Under the pieces are notes generated by a model that was not told the DNA's origin, searched no databases, and saw only the letters and a list, made by a program, of their open reading frames with translations. This document shows, one piece after another, positions 1 to 11,803 of a DNA stretch of 64,000 bases; the stretch's first letter is position 1, and every line of letters begins with the position of its first letter. The position numbers were made by a program, and so were the translations under genes. The DNA is from Allantophomopsis cytisporea (taxonomy: Eukaryota > Ascomycota > Leotiomycetes > Phacidiales > Phacidiaceae). The stretch spans positions 186,001-250,000 of the forward strand of contig CP103030.1 in assembly GCA_024752435.1 (NCBI GenBank), read 5' to 3'.

Positions 1-656
1 CCACAGTCTCTCCGGTGCTTCGCCTGAAAACCCTAAAATACCTGAGAAGGCGTTTCTCTGCACATTGAGTCAAACAAACTGATCTCGATACCTAGACCGC
101 ACTAAAGATCACGGTAGAGGTGTCATGCTTCTGGGCTTGGTCAGACAAAGAATGTGAAGCAACATCTCTAAAATTTTATCAGCTAAGGCGGATGGATAAG
201 TCAACATACATTGCATACTATCAATTATATTTGAAATACCGCAGCGGAATCAGGAGCTCATCAGCTTGTCTTTAAAGCCAATGTCTCATCTCCGGCGTTC
301 GAAATAAAAGGCGTTCGTCAGAGAAAGAGGTTACGAGGCCAATCATTCACCGTCCTCGACGTATACGACCAAGCTCGATTCAGATGTTCCGCTATGTCTG
401 GCAAGACTTCAGCGTGGGGTAAATTACACAGTAAGGTACAGTCTACATAAATGAATCAAGCTTCGTTTAAGCGTAAACCTCTGACGTTTATAATTTAACC
501 TTGGATCTCATTTTCGTCTTGCTTTGTATTGAACACTTTGGTGTAGGATACAAAAATTATATAGCCTATCAATTACTGCAGCCCATGGTAATAGTACCCA
601 AGACGTCAGATACGGCGCGCCACAATAAACGTATGTTGCTCAGGGTTAGAGTCGGC
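1..656. other. Intergenic, no gene seen
   Basis: I see no reading frame of useful length or recognisable motif on either strand. The right part lies downstream (3') of the minus-strand methyltransferase that ends at 657. Confidence 0.5.
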
Positions 657-1259
657 TTATGCGTCAGGCACGAATAAGTCCTTCTGAATGCTAATAACTT
701 CGAATCCAACATCTGCAAACACGGCGCTCCAACCCTCATTCGTGAAAAGAGTCAGATATTCCGTCTTGCCGAGGAACTTAGTCTCATAATTATCACCTCC
801 ACGCCCGTCCTCATGCGGCAAGATGTTCGTTCCGGTCATGTCTTCTGCGACCATGGTTCCTAAGAAGACGTATCCACCAGGCTTGACCCACTCAGCCCAT
901 AGCCTGGCCATAGCCAGCAACTCATCTCTGGACAGCAGAAACAATGACAAGATGGTAAAAACACCATCGAATTTCTCCTGCGGTGAGAAGTTTTGCATGT
1001 CGCATTTCAGGAATGTCCCTTTGGGGTTCTGAGCGCTAGCAAATTTGACCATGTCTTCGTCAATATCAATGCCGATGACGCGGTGCCCGGCTGCGAGGAC
1101 GTTGTAACTAACGGGTTTTCCGCTGCCACAGCCTGCATCTAGGACTAGCGCATCCGTGGATGGGAGGAGCTTGAGTGCTGAAGCAATGAAGTCATGAAGA
1201 CCTTGATCGTGAGACCATCCAGTCTGATAAAGCTGTGGGAAAGGCTTCGTGGACGGCAT
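657..1259 (-). CDS. SAM-dependent class I methyltransferase (200 aa)
   Basis: A single uninterrupted exon encodes a small Rossmann-fold methyltransferase. Motif I, the glycine-rich SAM loop VLDAGCGSGKP, lies at about residues 39-49. It is followed by the acidic end of strand 2 (VIGIDID), a motif resembling FDGVFTILSLF after strand 4, and KPGGYVFLGT near residue 125. The length suits the stand-alone Methyltransf_25 type. The ATG at 1259 is the first in frame and sits just before the fold. The substrate cannot be read from the sequence. A clear paralogue lies at 11114-11803 on the same strand. Between them are a transporter and a P450, which suggests natural-product tailoring, but this is inference. 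No disruption is visible. Confidence 0.85.
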   Translation of the reverse strand: MPSTKPFPQLYQTGWSHDQGLHDFIASALKLLPSTDALVLDAGCGSGKPVSYNVLAAGHRVIGIDIDEDMVKFASAQNPKGTFLKCDMQNFSPQEKFDGVFTILSLFLLSRDELLAMARLWAEWVKPGGYVFLGTMVAEDMTGTNILPHEDGRGGDNYETKFLGKTEYLTLFTNEGWSAVFADVGFEVISIQKDLFVPDA

Positions 1260-1996
1260 GGCGGTAGTAATTTTGAAATTTCTACTACCAATTGACGTTC
1301 TGAGTATAGGTAAAAGTCGCTTGAGTTCTCCAGTTGGATTTATAATTTCAATAGCTGTGTTATTCTATTGAAAAATGTTGCGGAAAATCTAGCTTATCAT
1401 GTATATATACCAAGTGGTACAAGTAATGAATCTTATCGCCATCGCTTACCGATTGGCTATAGCCAGTCAACATGCCACCCTAACTAGTATAGCGTACTTT
1501 AACGTTAGTTTTACAATCTGGCAGCGTTGATTTCTGATCCTTGCCACACTAACTATCGCCCTTGCTAATGCCGGATTTCTAAAGTAGAGGATGCACATAA
1601 TGTACACATAGATGAGTGGCGTCTGGCCGTTGACACTATTCGCTTAATAGGACGACAGCTGTGCCGCAGCACGCGCAGTTACCAAGGTTGAATGCGGTCG
1701 TGACATTTGGATTTTTCCCGTGTACACTTTGTGACTTGAGTCAACAGAGGGGAGGTAGGTGTATGGAGTGATCTTTCTGTCAAGCTAACTTGTAAGATTA
1801 TTAGTCAGCCCAGGTGCCTAAGCATCCTCCAGAGGCACTTCCTCACTACATCTAGTCTTCTCCTCTTACACGAATTCATCAATTCTGTCTTCTACTTTGG
1901 CTCACCATCTCATGGCTGTCTTAGGTGTGCTCATGAACCGGAACACCTCAACGAACTAGATTGCGGGAATCCCTTTAACTGGACGATCTGCCATAC
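1260..1996. other. Intergenic, shared 5' region of divergent genes
   Basis: This stretch separates the 5' end of the minus-strand methyltransferase from the 5' end of the plus-strand MFS gene, so it should hold both promoters. I see no open frame or distinctive element. Confidence 0.5.
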
Positions 1997-3525
1997 ATGA
2001 ATAATGCCTTAAAACATGCAGAGGAAACCTGCCCAACTACCATAACAAATCACGGAAGTAACCCTCATTACGGGACCCCCTCAACAAACGGGCGAATTCT
2101 GGACATCGAACTTTCTTACTTGGAAACCGCAGCAACTTCCTTACCTCCAAGGTCTGATGCAATTCGCACAGAGGCGCACACGCCCGGCCGTTCCAATGAA
2201 CAGTCTGAAGACTTCCCAGACGGAGGTCTTCAAGGATGGCTCGTTGTGTTCGGGTCGTTCTGGGCTTTGTTCATGGTTTTCGGAATTGCTAACTCCACAG
2301 GTGTATTCCAAGAGTATATTAGCTCGAACCAGCTTCGAAATTATTCGTCCAGTCAAGTCGGATGGATCTTCAGTCTGAACCTGTTCCTACTCTTTTTCTG
2401 TGGCATCTTCATCGGGAGAATTCTTGATGTACATGGCTCAAAAGCCTTAGTTGCAGCTGGCAGCATTGCCCTAGTTTTGTCAATTATGTTATTAGGGCTC
2501 TGTACGGGTATGCACCTCGCCTCAAATAGTTACATTCGGGCATAAGCTTATATGGACGTAGAATACTGGCACTTCATACTTAGTTACTCAATACTTGGGG
2601 GTATTGGAGGTGCACTCCTGTACATTCCAGCATTCGCCTCAATTGGTCGCTATTTCGAGAAGCGCCGCGGAGTCGCGACCGGCATTGCTTCCACGGGTGG
2701 CTCTGTCGGCGGCATTATTATTCCTCTGATGTTGCAAAATCTTGTCCCAAAAGTTGGCTTTGCGTGGGCAACTCGAGCTCTTGCATTCCTTTTTTTGCTG
2801 CTGGCAATCTTCGCAAATCTCACTATCAAAACACGAAAGTCAGCACGCTCGAAGGTACCCGTCAGTTAAGTTCCAGACTTGACAGTTTTTCGAGACCCTA
2901 GCTTTGCGCTCTGCACAGCAGGAACGTTCCTCATGGAGTGGGCAATATTCATCGTGTTGACATATATGAGCCCTTATTGCAGTGCTCATGTTCAAGATGC
3001 ATCATTTAGCTTCACTGTTGTTATACTACTAAACTCGGGAAGTTTCCTCGGCCCATGGATACCTGGGTTACTGGCAGATCGCATTGGCACATTCAACGTC
3101 ATTATAGTCACCATTTTCTTGTGCGCATGTACCGTCTTAGCAATTTGGTTGCCCGCTGGGAACTCAGAAGCCGTCATGATCGCATTCGCCATTTCGTTCG
3201 GCTTTGTTAGTGGTAGCAACCTGACACTTATACCCGTCTGCATGTCTAACCTTTGTCGAGTGGAGAACTACGGACGCTACCTGTCAACGGCCTGTTTCGT
3301 CGTAAGTTTTGGGTGAGTACCACAGCTCTAATCGTGGACCCATAGTGCTAAAAATACTGTAGTACCTTGACGAGCGTTCCAATCGGCGGCCAACTCCTCA
3401 ATGCTGCCAACGGAGAGTACTGGAGCCTGATAGTATTTGCAGGGGCGGCTTATGCGGGGGCATTCAGCTGCTACTTAGCATCTCGAATAGCGGCTGTTGG
3501 TTGGAACCCGAAGTCAGTCTTCTGA
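1997..3525 (+). pseudogene. MFS monocarboxylate-type transporter, interrupted by one in-frame stop
   Basis: The frame encodes a fungal MCT-like MFS transporter with a hydrophilic N-terminus of about 75 residues, then DGGLQGWLVVFGSF (the usual start of TM1 in this family), and later GGIGGALLYIPAFASIGRYF and RRGVATGIASTGGSVGG. Two introns are supported: 2508-2561 (54 nt, joining LLGLCT to EYWHF) and 3313-3362 (50 nt, joining VVSFG to TLTSVPIGG). The C-terminus ends at 3525 with VGWNPKSVF. A TAA at 2867-2869 lies in the central loop between residues matching KVPVS and VPDLTVFRDPSFAL, in frame on both sides. Intron candidates starting at the GT at 2855 are only 22-47 nt long and do not restore the frame. 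I therefore call it a recent single-nonsense pseudogene. Alternatives are a sequencing error, readthrough, or two truncated products. Confidence 0.75.
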
Positions 3526-3664
3526 ACTCAACAGGATCTCTCAAAAGCTTTTCATATAACTATTGAGGAATGTTAGTGGGGAAGGGTTTAGGGGGAAGGA
3601 GGACGACGAGGAGCTGATAAAATGATAATAGCGCCTCAATTCAAGTATATAACTAATTTTATTT

Positions 3665-4706
3665 CTAGCGTTTGAGGGGCAGTTCACAATTTTTGAGCGG
3701 CTCAAATATATCTATCCACAAATCGTCCTCCTCGCCGATGGTGAAAGTCAACGTTGCAGCATCCATACCTGCCTCCTCATCTCCCGTCATGGTCTCAAGC
3801 TGAGAGACAACGCTATCAAAGCCCACCGCCTTCCCCATCGCTTGAGTTGCACCGGCCTCGAGCGCTACATGAATGATATGTATATGCAGATGGTAGTAGC
3901 TTGGCTGATAATGAATATAGAGCTTCAACTGATCCTCCTCCAGCCCCTGATATGTCTCCACGCTGGTTCATAGCAGCCTTGCTCTCATATCCTTCAGCCA
4001 CGGGACGTGTTTCTTCCTCAGATGGCGAAGGCTCCAGATGTCGCCTCGCTCGACCAAAACGAGCAGGTGGAGGCTCTCGAGCGTCCTTCTATCCCAATTG
4101 AGATCAGGTAAGACAACGAAATCCTCATCACCAGCGAGCCCCTTTGGGGTCCTGAAAATTACATCCCTGGCCTCTGCTTTACCATCGATGATGTTCCGCA
4201 TCCATTCCAGTCTGCCGTTATCTCTATGTCGTAGCATGTACTGGCAGATATAGTCGCGATAGATCTCAGGGGTCTCCTGGACCACACGGAGTCCCTGCTT
4301 ACTATACTTTTTCACATGCTTCTCAGTAGTGGGATAGAAGAGATTGACCTTGAGATCCTCGTGAAAGTCTTCCGCGGATGTAGCTCCACTGCATGCCAAA
4401 TACCACTTGTAAACATCGTTTGCCCCAAGGTTCTTGATGCCCTGGAGAGTGGCCAGCAAAGTCGAAAGGCTCTTCTTTGAAGTTTGAAATGGTGCACGCT
4501 CGATGACTAGAACTGTGGGTTGTCCGTGAATTTGTCCGTAGGCAGCTATTCGTCGCCCCGCTTGGTCTTTTAAAGCTTGCTCAGCGGTGCTACCAACTTA
4601 AAGGGTCTCTTATACCTTAGTTGAGGAGTCGCTCCAGACAGAATTCTTGAAGGAGAGCTTCTGTTCCTGCTTGATCATCTGCTATAACGCCGCCAGTTTG
4701 TTTCAT
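3665..4706 (-). pseudogene. Scavenger mRNA-decapping enzyme (DcpS/HIT family) copy with two nonsense codons
   Basis: The reconstructed frame starts at ATG 4706 and has one 49-nt intron (4615-4567). It matches DcpS along its length: LLQEFCLERLLN, DQAGRRIAAYGQI and ERAPFQTSK in the N-terminal domain, then LPDLNWDRRTLESLHLL, IHYQPSYYHLHIHIIHV with the HIT histidine triad, and a divergent C-terminus. DcpS hydrolyses the residual cap after 3'-to-5' mRNA decay. Two stops interrupt it: TAA at 4619-4617, directly before the intron in the conserved LLN-x-D motif, and TGA at 3970-3968, just before the linker leading to the HIT domain. The TAA could come from CAA and the TGA from CGA by C-to-T change, but the ancestral codons are inferred. 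It is probably a dead second copy, since DcpS is normally a conserved single gene elsewhere. Confidence 0.75.
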
Positions 4707-7700
4707 TACGCCGAACTTTTTCGTTATTGTGTAGTTATTTAGATATACTTTCTATACAATGTAATAAGGTCAAGATAGTTTTTGATTTGAAAGTCAAGCA
4801 TTACTATCTATCTGGGAAAGAGAAATTAAGCCGGATTCTCGGCGCTCCTCCATTTTGAAAAGATCTATCAACTGAGCGGGGCAAGCCCCTTGTACGCATA
4901 GGATAGCCAAACTAAAACCAATATTGACAAGGGTGACACTCAACGATACATGCCGATGCGAGTGATAAAATTGAATATTATTGTTTCGTGTATATTTCAA
5001 GTTACATCTGTACATGTAGTGTTTCTAATTATATGTACAACAATAATGTATATTATACTACCATTCCAACATATTATCAAATAATATATGCATAAAACCC
5101 CATTTCATAATAAAGAAACAATAGCTACTACCAATGATTATATGACCATGTAGAAACAACATAATAAAATAATAAAAGTATATGATAGTTAAGAATAGTA
5201 TGTAAATACTTAAATTGAGTAATGAAAAGTATATCAGTGAAAAATATAAGTTAAAGTAATGTTACCACCCCAGGAACTACGATCACAACATTACTGAAAA
5301 CAGGTTGTAACAGAGTCATAGATTGAGTATGACGTGCAGAGATTACGTGGTGGATCCAATGGAACCCAAGGTGGCTCCAAGGGGATCTAAGGGATCTTGC
5401 AGATCTAGCGAGTAGGAAGCAACTATATATATCGCCGTATTCTTTTACTACATAGGAGCTTCATGCTAGATATCCAATTCAATACTTATCACCTACCTTC
5501 TAGTCTAGGTTACATTTTTCGGTACGAACAACTACTTGACTTGTTTTACTAGAGAGCCCCAGCTCCTCGTACATTGTCCGATATATTTACCCGCTGAGAA
5601 ACTTATGCTTTGCCACCTACCTACATTCTTGCTTCTAGTAGTGTCATGATATTCCGAGCTAATTCCTGCGAGTGCCCACGGGTGCCCTGAATATATCTAT
5701 AGATCACCTACAAGGTTGGGTGGACTTGGCGATCCATATTTTATTTACCTCTGAAAAACCCATCAGTATCTATGCCGCAGTCTGGCGAGGCCATTGCTGG
5801 CTGGACATAAGCATCTGCTCCGGCCCTAATGCATCGCATTAAGGCGGATGTATCGCTTTCAATTGATTTAGGATTTCTATCTTGAATAGGAGACTTCGCC
5901 CTTGCCACAATCTACTGCTTTATGAGGTGGTGTGGACTTGCCAATGATCATTGGTTACTTCCAAATTCTGGCCGACAACTGCTTGAAGATTATGCCGCTC
6001 TGAGGCACGGTCATACTACAACAAAGCATCATACCCTCGCGTCGAGTTTTTCAATGTTCATCTTTGCGTCAACAGACCGAAGTATGCCGTGATATTTCAT
6101 ATGCTCAAAAGATTTCTTCGAGCATGACTCCGAGAATGTTGCGCCACCAAAGTATTTTACATAATTCACCCGTATCGAACCAGTCTAGGCATGGCTATGA
6201 CCCTTTCCGACTCTTCACAAGGTGGGCTTGCTGTGAGGATGTTGATTGTTGGATATCAATAGTTTCATGGAGCTATCTGCATAGCTATCGGCTGCTCATG
6301 TTATTGCCAGCTGATCGAAGCTAACAGCAATTGTATAACTCGTTAGACAATTGCTCGAGCAACTTTACATCTGCGTCACAGTGCTAGCCACCTGCTTGCT
6401 TCAAAAGGAGAAGGAGGGAAGTCTCCATACTGAAATGGATTCGCAATGTCGATGTTTCTGGTAATCTCGGCCAACATAGATCACGGAACTGTCATCATAC
6501 GACGACTGAGAATCTCGCAAGGTATGGGGTAGTGTAACCGACAGGTAGCTTGCTGAGTTCCTATTGCCCGGTAATATGGCGCTTCCGGAGAACTGAACGT
6601 GAAATTGAATCGTTTCTTTAGGACGGTTCGTTTCTCTGCCACCAGACGATAGTTCTTATTGATCTTTACATTATTGATCCAGCATCTCCCCCGTACCCAA
6701 AAGCCGAGCAAATCTTGGAGCAAATCTTGAATTTGCTTTTCTTGGAGGACGCCAAAATCCCTTTCGAACGGCACAGAAGCAGGGGGGAGTCTTTGCCATA
6801 GAAAGTTGGGTTCAATCGGCGCTGCAGAGTGGGCCGTGCCGCGTTCCCGCGGAACGCGATGATGCTTCCGCAAAGACTATCCCCCCACTTCCCCCACACA
6901 CATGAGCCTTAAGAGTTATAACAGAAACTCTCGACCTCGCTCAATAGGCGCATGAGTCTGGGGGGATGAATGTGACCCGGCGCAATTTCCGGAGGGCTGA
7001 GAAGGAGTAGCCATAAATGACGCAGAATCTCGCCTCATGAATGCCTCACGCCATATGCACGGCAACAAGCAAGGCCTGAAGCTGTAGGCGGAGCTCTGCT
7101 CGAGAAGGCTGGGGTCAAGTGACCTAGCAGATTGGTGCCGTACAGTTGTTTTAAGGCGGCAAGACTTGGACGAGCTAGCATGGGCACATTCAGTTGGCTG
7201 CTTCAGAAACAGAAGTAATTGCTCGTGCTCATCTATGAACAAGCACAGTCCAAATTGGAAAATTGGAAATGGACACTCATCATTTGAATACAGCAGAATG
7301 GACGAAGAGGCGATGTCAACTGTGCCTTTTCTCCGAATCCACATGTTGACAAAGCCCAACGAGTAAGCCAAGAGCTTCGGTTCAAAGCCAAGTCAAATTT
7401 TCGCCGAAAATACATGACACGAGCGACTGGATATATCTTGGTTCATAGATTGCTCATATATCTTCATATGACTTTGTTCTTCTAGATATCCCAGATTAAT
7501 GAAAAGAAGCTGTAGGAATTCCTGAAATAAACTAAGTCGCAGAAAGACTGAATTTAATAAGTACCTGCATGAGCCGCGATACAAATCTAGACGAAACTTT
7601 CGGACAACGCCATTGATGTAGAGAATAGGCATGAAGGTGTAAATCCAATACCTAGGATAGACGAGGCATCAAGAAACATTTTCAGGTGTGAGTCCTTTCG

Positions 7701-9263
7701 TGTATTCACTTCGAAAAAAGCAGTTCTGATTAGATTCAGATGGAAAGACTCGGCTGAGTGCTGAAGAATTGAGGAGATCAGACTGTATTTCAGTTCAGCG
7801 TTCTTATGGTATTTGAGACTACCTTGATTCGTTAGGTGGGCTCTTTGCTTGCTTGATTTGTAGACACTTCGCTCAAAAGTATTTGGAGACATCCCACCAG
7901 TCTTTGCTGTCTAGCAAGTGATGTCTATTCATTATTTAGCATAATTCCGAGAACTTGCAAAAAACATATCCGCCACTATATCAATCAAATATACTACACA
8001 CTGCCAAGAACTATAGTTCCAGTTCCATATCATAAAGAGCACTGCATTGATAGCCTTAGAAAGGACTGATATACAGTGTCAGGTATACTCAGCTATCCTG
8101 AGAGTAACCTGGATTCCTGACATGCGGATCCCCATGGCAGCATTTGATGTTAAGCATGAGTATATTGACTAGAGATGCTCTTCATTCGTGGCCAAAAGCA
8201 CGATTAGTCGATATACACCATCCAAAATATTATACCCATCCATATTATGGTAGACCCAGGCATATGCACCATTTTACACTGAGAGCTGATATCATTGAAA
8301 CATAGGAACTCCTTTCACCGACAAATCCAAGGATTTCTGACGGGTCATCTGACAGACAGGTATGGAGAAAGCAGACAACAGGTGAAAGACAGTTTTGATG
8401 TACTTTGTAGGAATTAAGAAGCGTAATCGGATAGAGTGTACAGCGTAGAGTTTCGTAGAAATACTGGAAAACTTAAGTTAAACGATTAAGAATTATGTTT
8501 ACTGAATTAATTGAGCCTGTGCATGTTTCTATCTCGTTTGAGATAATTTCCAAATACATGACGGAGGATCGAATGTCGTACAGTTTACTGAGACGTAACA
8601 GTAATCCAATTTCGGGAAAACGTCTTCCGGTGAAGAAGGCTCATGATATCGTCTCTTCACAGAGATCAAACTGCTGCTTCCTCACCTGTTATTTCCATTC
8701 ATTTGAGCTCTCAAATACTAAAAGCGGCATGCGCGATTGGCATATGGACTCAAAGTGGACCTCGTGTTGCTATTGTCTTGCATATGAATCCCAATTGTGA
8801 GTTCTATCAGGTCGGCAAATCATCCACCGCATAGTACACATGCCATGAACATCGATGCTCGCAAAAATTTATAACAGGGAACTTCGCTCTATACATCATC
8901 TGAAGCTCTATGCTGTTGCATATGATGCATATCTGTGCCGCACATAAGCTTTTCAAGCTAGGCACAGCATTATATCCAGAGGGTGTAGACTCAGTAGCGG
9001 AAATGCGAATTCCCGTGACTTGTCTTGAAAATCGTTTCTACATAGGCCATATGGCTTTCCCAATTCCTGCTATGAATCATGTGTTAGTTTTTTGCGTTAA
9101 TTTTATAGTATCAAGTGATATATCAATCGGGGGCACTCCAAGTTGGAAGAATTATTTATATACAGCCCTTCCCTGGACTAGTAAGTCGTCTTCTCACTAC
9201 TTAAATCATTGTGTCTACGACGATTAAATTTGTTAAAATAGCGTCACCTTAGTATATTTCGTA
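4707..9263. other. 4.5-kb AT-rich gene desert, possible relic DNA
   Basis: The segment from about 4990 to 5270 is very AT-rich with long A/T runs. Frames at 6481-6899 and 6916-7371 (minus) and 7166-7366, 8495-8834 and 8910-9227 (plus) have no recognisable domain and no coherent exon structure. I see no terminal repeats or transposase motifs. Old transposon or gene remnants are possible but not shown. Confidence 0.4.
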
Positions 9264-10592
9264 ATGACTGAGCTATATGTTCTCTCTGCCCTTGGGCTCG
9301 GCGCTGTGACGTCCTTGTTCCTTGTCCTCTTCTTCGGAAACATGAGCGAGTAAGTGGTCTCGACTCCTGATATTTGCCCGAGACTCAACGAGGTGGATAG
9401 CATGCTTCGACGAAATAATAGAAAGAGCAAAGCTGTAGAGCTTCCACCGAAAAGAGATACCTTAGAGGAGACTCTACGAGCCCTCAAGAGCACTTCACTC
9501 GCTGCTCGAGCTGCGAAGATAGGTTCTTTTACCCTGAAGAATCTTTGGCGTCTCAACAATCCATTTGTTTCTAGCTCCATCAAGATTCAAACCGAATACC
9601 GCCAGTCTTTGGTGGGTCACTTCAAGAAGACTGATGATAAAGCATGGAATGCTATCGCAGAAACTGTGGCCAAGTCCCTCCAGCCAAATCTGCATTTCAT
9701 CCAGAGTTTTGATCAGAAGTTCAAAGTAGCCAACATCAAAGCCATAAGCTGACATGTCACATTGGCTGCAATTCTTAAGGGTCTGTTTGACATCGACAAC
9801 GTCCCACCAGAAAGAATTGCCTACATTGGCACAGAAACTCATCGTCTTACCGTCGGCAAAAAACAATACGATGCAGGAGCATCCAAGCCGGATTACCTTC
9901 CGCAATACCTCCAGGATGCAGCAGACCGCTTAATCGACAACTTGCGTGATCTATTCCCCGAAGCTAAAGAGTCTTCGCCACTGGCCAAGACATTGCTATG
10001 TACTGTCTCCGGCACTGACGAAATTTTCAATCCTCTCAACTTGGTGATTCCAGCCTTCGAGGCGCCGTGGAGGGCTACATACTACACAATGCTAGCAACC
10101 CTACAACGTGGGCCATTAGAGTCAGCAAATGTAGGCACTCTCCGACGCAGCGACCCCACAACACCGCTCTCTCCATTAGTACTTGCGATCGTCTACGAGT
10201 CACTGCGATTGTATCCACCGATTCGCCGCGTTCGCCGAAACGGCCGAGTCGATATCGAAGCCATCCAGCGGGATCCTCAATATTGGGGCCCCAATGCTAC
10301 GGAGTTTGATCCGACACGCTTCCTCAACAAGAATGGGACGCTTGTTCCAGGTCCTGCTTGGATGCCATTTGCCGTGGGTACCATGGAATGCCCCTCCGCC
10401 GGCGGATACTCTGCTAGACTAATAATCGTCATCGTGGGAGAATTGTTAAGGCAGTTGTTCGTCGATAGCAACGAACTCGACTGGAGCATTGATGGACCGG
10501 AGTGGGACACAGCTGCAAAGATGGGCGAACCGCTCCGTGCTAGACGGGACGAATATGCGAGTGTCCGTATTGTCGTCCCATATACAGGGTGA
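9264..10592 (+). pseudogene. Cytochrome P450 monooxygenase, interrupted by one in-frame stop
   Basis: Exon 1 from ATG 9264 encodes an N-terminal membrane anchor (VLSALGLGAVTSLFLVLFF). A 51-nt intron with a consensus GTAAGT spans 9350-9400. The rest reads as a fungal P450: I-helix region LNLVIPAFEAPWRATYY, K-helix ExxR as ESLR at 10198-10209, VDIEAIQRDPQYWG, and the heme loop FAVGTMECPS, whose axial Cys codon is at 10389-10391. This heme loop and the PAFEAPWR I-helix belong to a fungal group with PF-x-x-G-x3-CPSAGG instead of the classical FGxGxHxC. A TGA at 9750-9752 breaks the frame after NIKAIS and is followed in frame by HVTLAAILKGLFDID. A 54-nt in-phase intron (9726-9779, starting GTAGCC, containing GCTGAC) would remove the stop but also residues that look like part of a P450 helix. 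The model of about 425 residues is short for a P450. Broken gene favoured. Confidence 0.75.
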
Positions 10593-11113
10593 AGATGGTG
10601 TATGCTGTAGCGCTGTTGAGAAGCGCAAGCACAGAGATACGGATTGGCGACCCGAGGATGGATGAATATACTGGGTTAGTATGTTGGATGATAGAATCTT
10701 AAGGTAAGGCCATGAATCTCTGCTGGATGTGTCATAAAGAACTATTGCAAGGAGTGAGTGCAGTACTTCCAATCAACATAGCATACTTCATACAGTTGGC
10801 GAAATACTTCTTTGTAATTGGACATTGCACCGGTATTTCTACACTTACGACTGAGACTTCCGCACATATCCTCCTGCTCATGCTATAGATTTCTAAATAG
10901 TAGAGATATTAGAGGTACTATAGCAATATTTCCTGCTACAGCACGAGTTAATGCACAAGTGTAAGATATAGTTATTTGACCACTATACAAAGAACGCTAC
11001 ACATTTGCCAGATTTTCACTTCTTCTTATCAATAGACATATAGTTCTCTTCAATAATAGTACTCTGTGAACTAAGTACACTGTAATAACGATGCGTTGCC
11101 CGATTTCATTCTC
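10593..11113. other. Intergenic, no gene seen
   Basis: This lies between the 3' ends of the P450 (plus) and the second methyltransferase (minus), so the two genes converge. Only short chance frames are present. Confidence 0.5.
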
Positions 11114-11803
11114 TCAGTTGTTGGTGATTTTGCGCGCGACGATGTAATGGTGTGGTTCCAGATCACAATCAGCCTCTGCAGGTGGTTGAAAGGGAACAGT
11201 CATGGACTGCAGAACCTCAAAGCCCGCTTGCTGTAACATTGAAGCCCATTCTCCCTTGGAGTAGACGAGTGTTGCTGCGTATTTCCCCATAAATCTGGTT
11301 CGAACGTGCCGTCCGCTATATTCATCTGGGGAATCTAGCACATGTTCTGCTCCAAAATCGTCCGCAACTATAGTGCCGATGAATATGTAGCCCTTCGGAG
11401 TCATCCAATTATTGATTTTCTTCATCAGAGGTCCCACCAGATCACCGCCCAGGTTGAAGAAACAGAAGATAGCGAAAACGGCATCGAAGGAAGCAGAATC
11501 TTTTGGCTGGAAATCAAACATGCTGATCTCTTCGAATGAGCCCAAGGGTACCTGTTTCCGACTCAGCGTCACCATGGTTGACGAATTGTCAATACCGTGA
11601 ACCCTCCGCCCGCTCGCAGCAATCATGCTGGCCACTGGCTTCCCGGTACCACAGCCGATATCCAGAACGGACGCCTTCTCGGGAATCTTGCTCAAGGCGA
11701 TTCTGATAAACTCGATCAAACCCGGATCATGACCGAATGCTTCTTCATATTTCGTGCCTAACTCATCGAAGAAATTTGAAGCTAGTAGAACTGGGGATGT
11801 CAT
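11114..11803 (-). CDS. SAM-dependent class I methyltransferase, paralogue of 657-1259 (229 aa)
   Basis: A single-exon Rossmann methyltransferase. Motif I (VLDIGCGTGKP) lies at about residues 46-56, followed by VHGIDNS, then FDAVFAIFCFFNLGG and TPKGYIFIGTIVADDFGAEH. The first true ATG in frame is at 11803; an in-frame TTG further upstream would add 17 residues with no support. It resembles the methyltransferase at 657-1259 in order and spacing of motifs, including GKPV after the SAM loop and the YxFxGTxVAxD segment, so the two are paralogues. It is about 30 residues longer, mainly at the N- and C-termini. It is intact, unlike the neighbouring P450. The substrate is unknown. A natural-product O- or N-methylation role is inferred from the P450 and MFS neighbours. 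Confidence 0.85.
   Translation of the reverse strand: MTSPVLLASNFFDELGTKYEEAFGHDPGLIEFIRIALSKIPEKASVLDIGCGTGKPVASMIAASGRRVHGIDNSSTMVTLSRKQVPLGSFEEISMFDFQPKDSASFDAVFAIFCFFNLGGDLVGPLMKKINNWMTPKGYIFIGTIVADDFGAEHVLDSPDEYSGRHVRTRFMGKYAATLVYSKGEWASMLQQAGFEVLQSMTVPFQPPAEADCDLEPHHYIVARKITNN

Noticed and set aside
4990..5270. Possible transposon or RIP relic
   Set aside because: Strong AT bias is visible, but no terminal repeats, target duplications or transposase fragments were found, so no mobile element is called.
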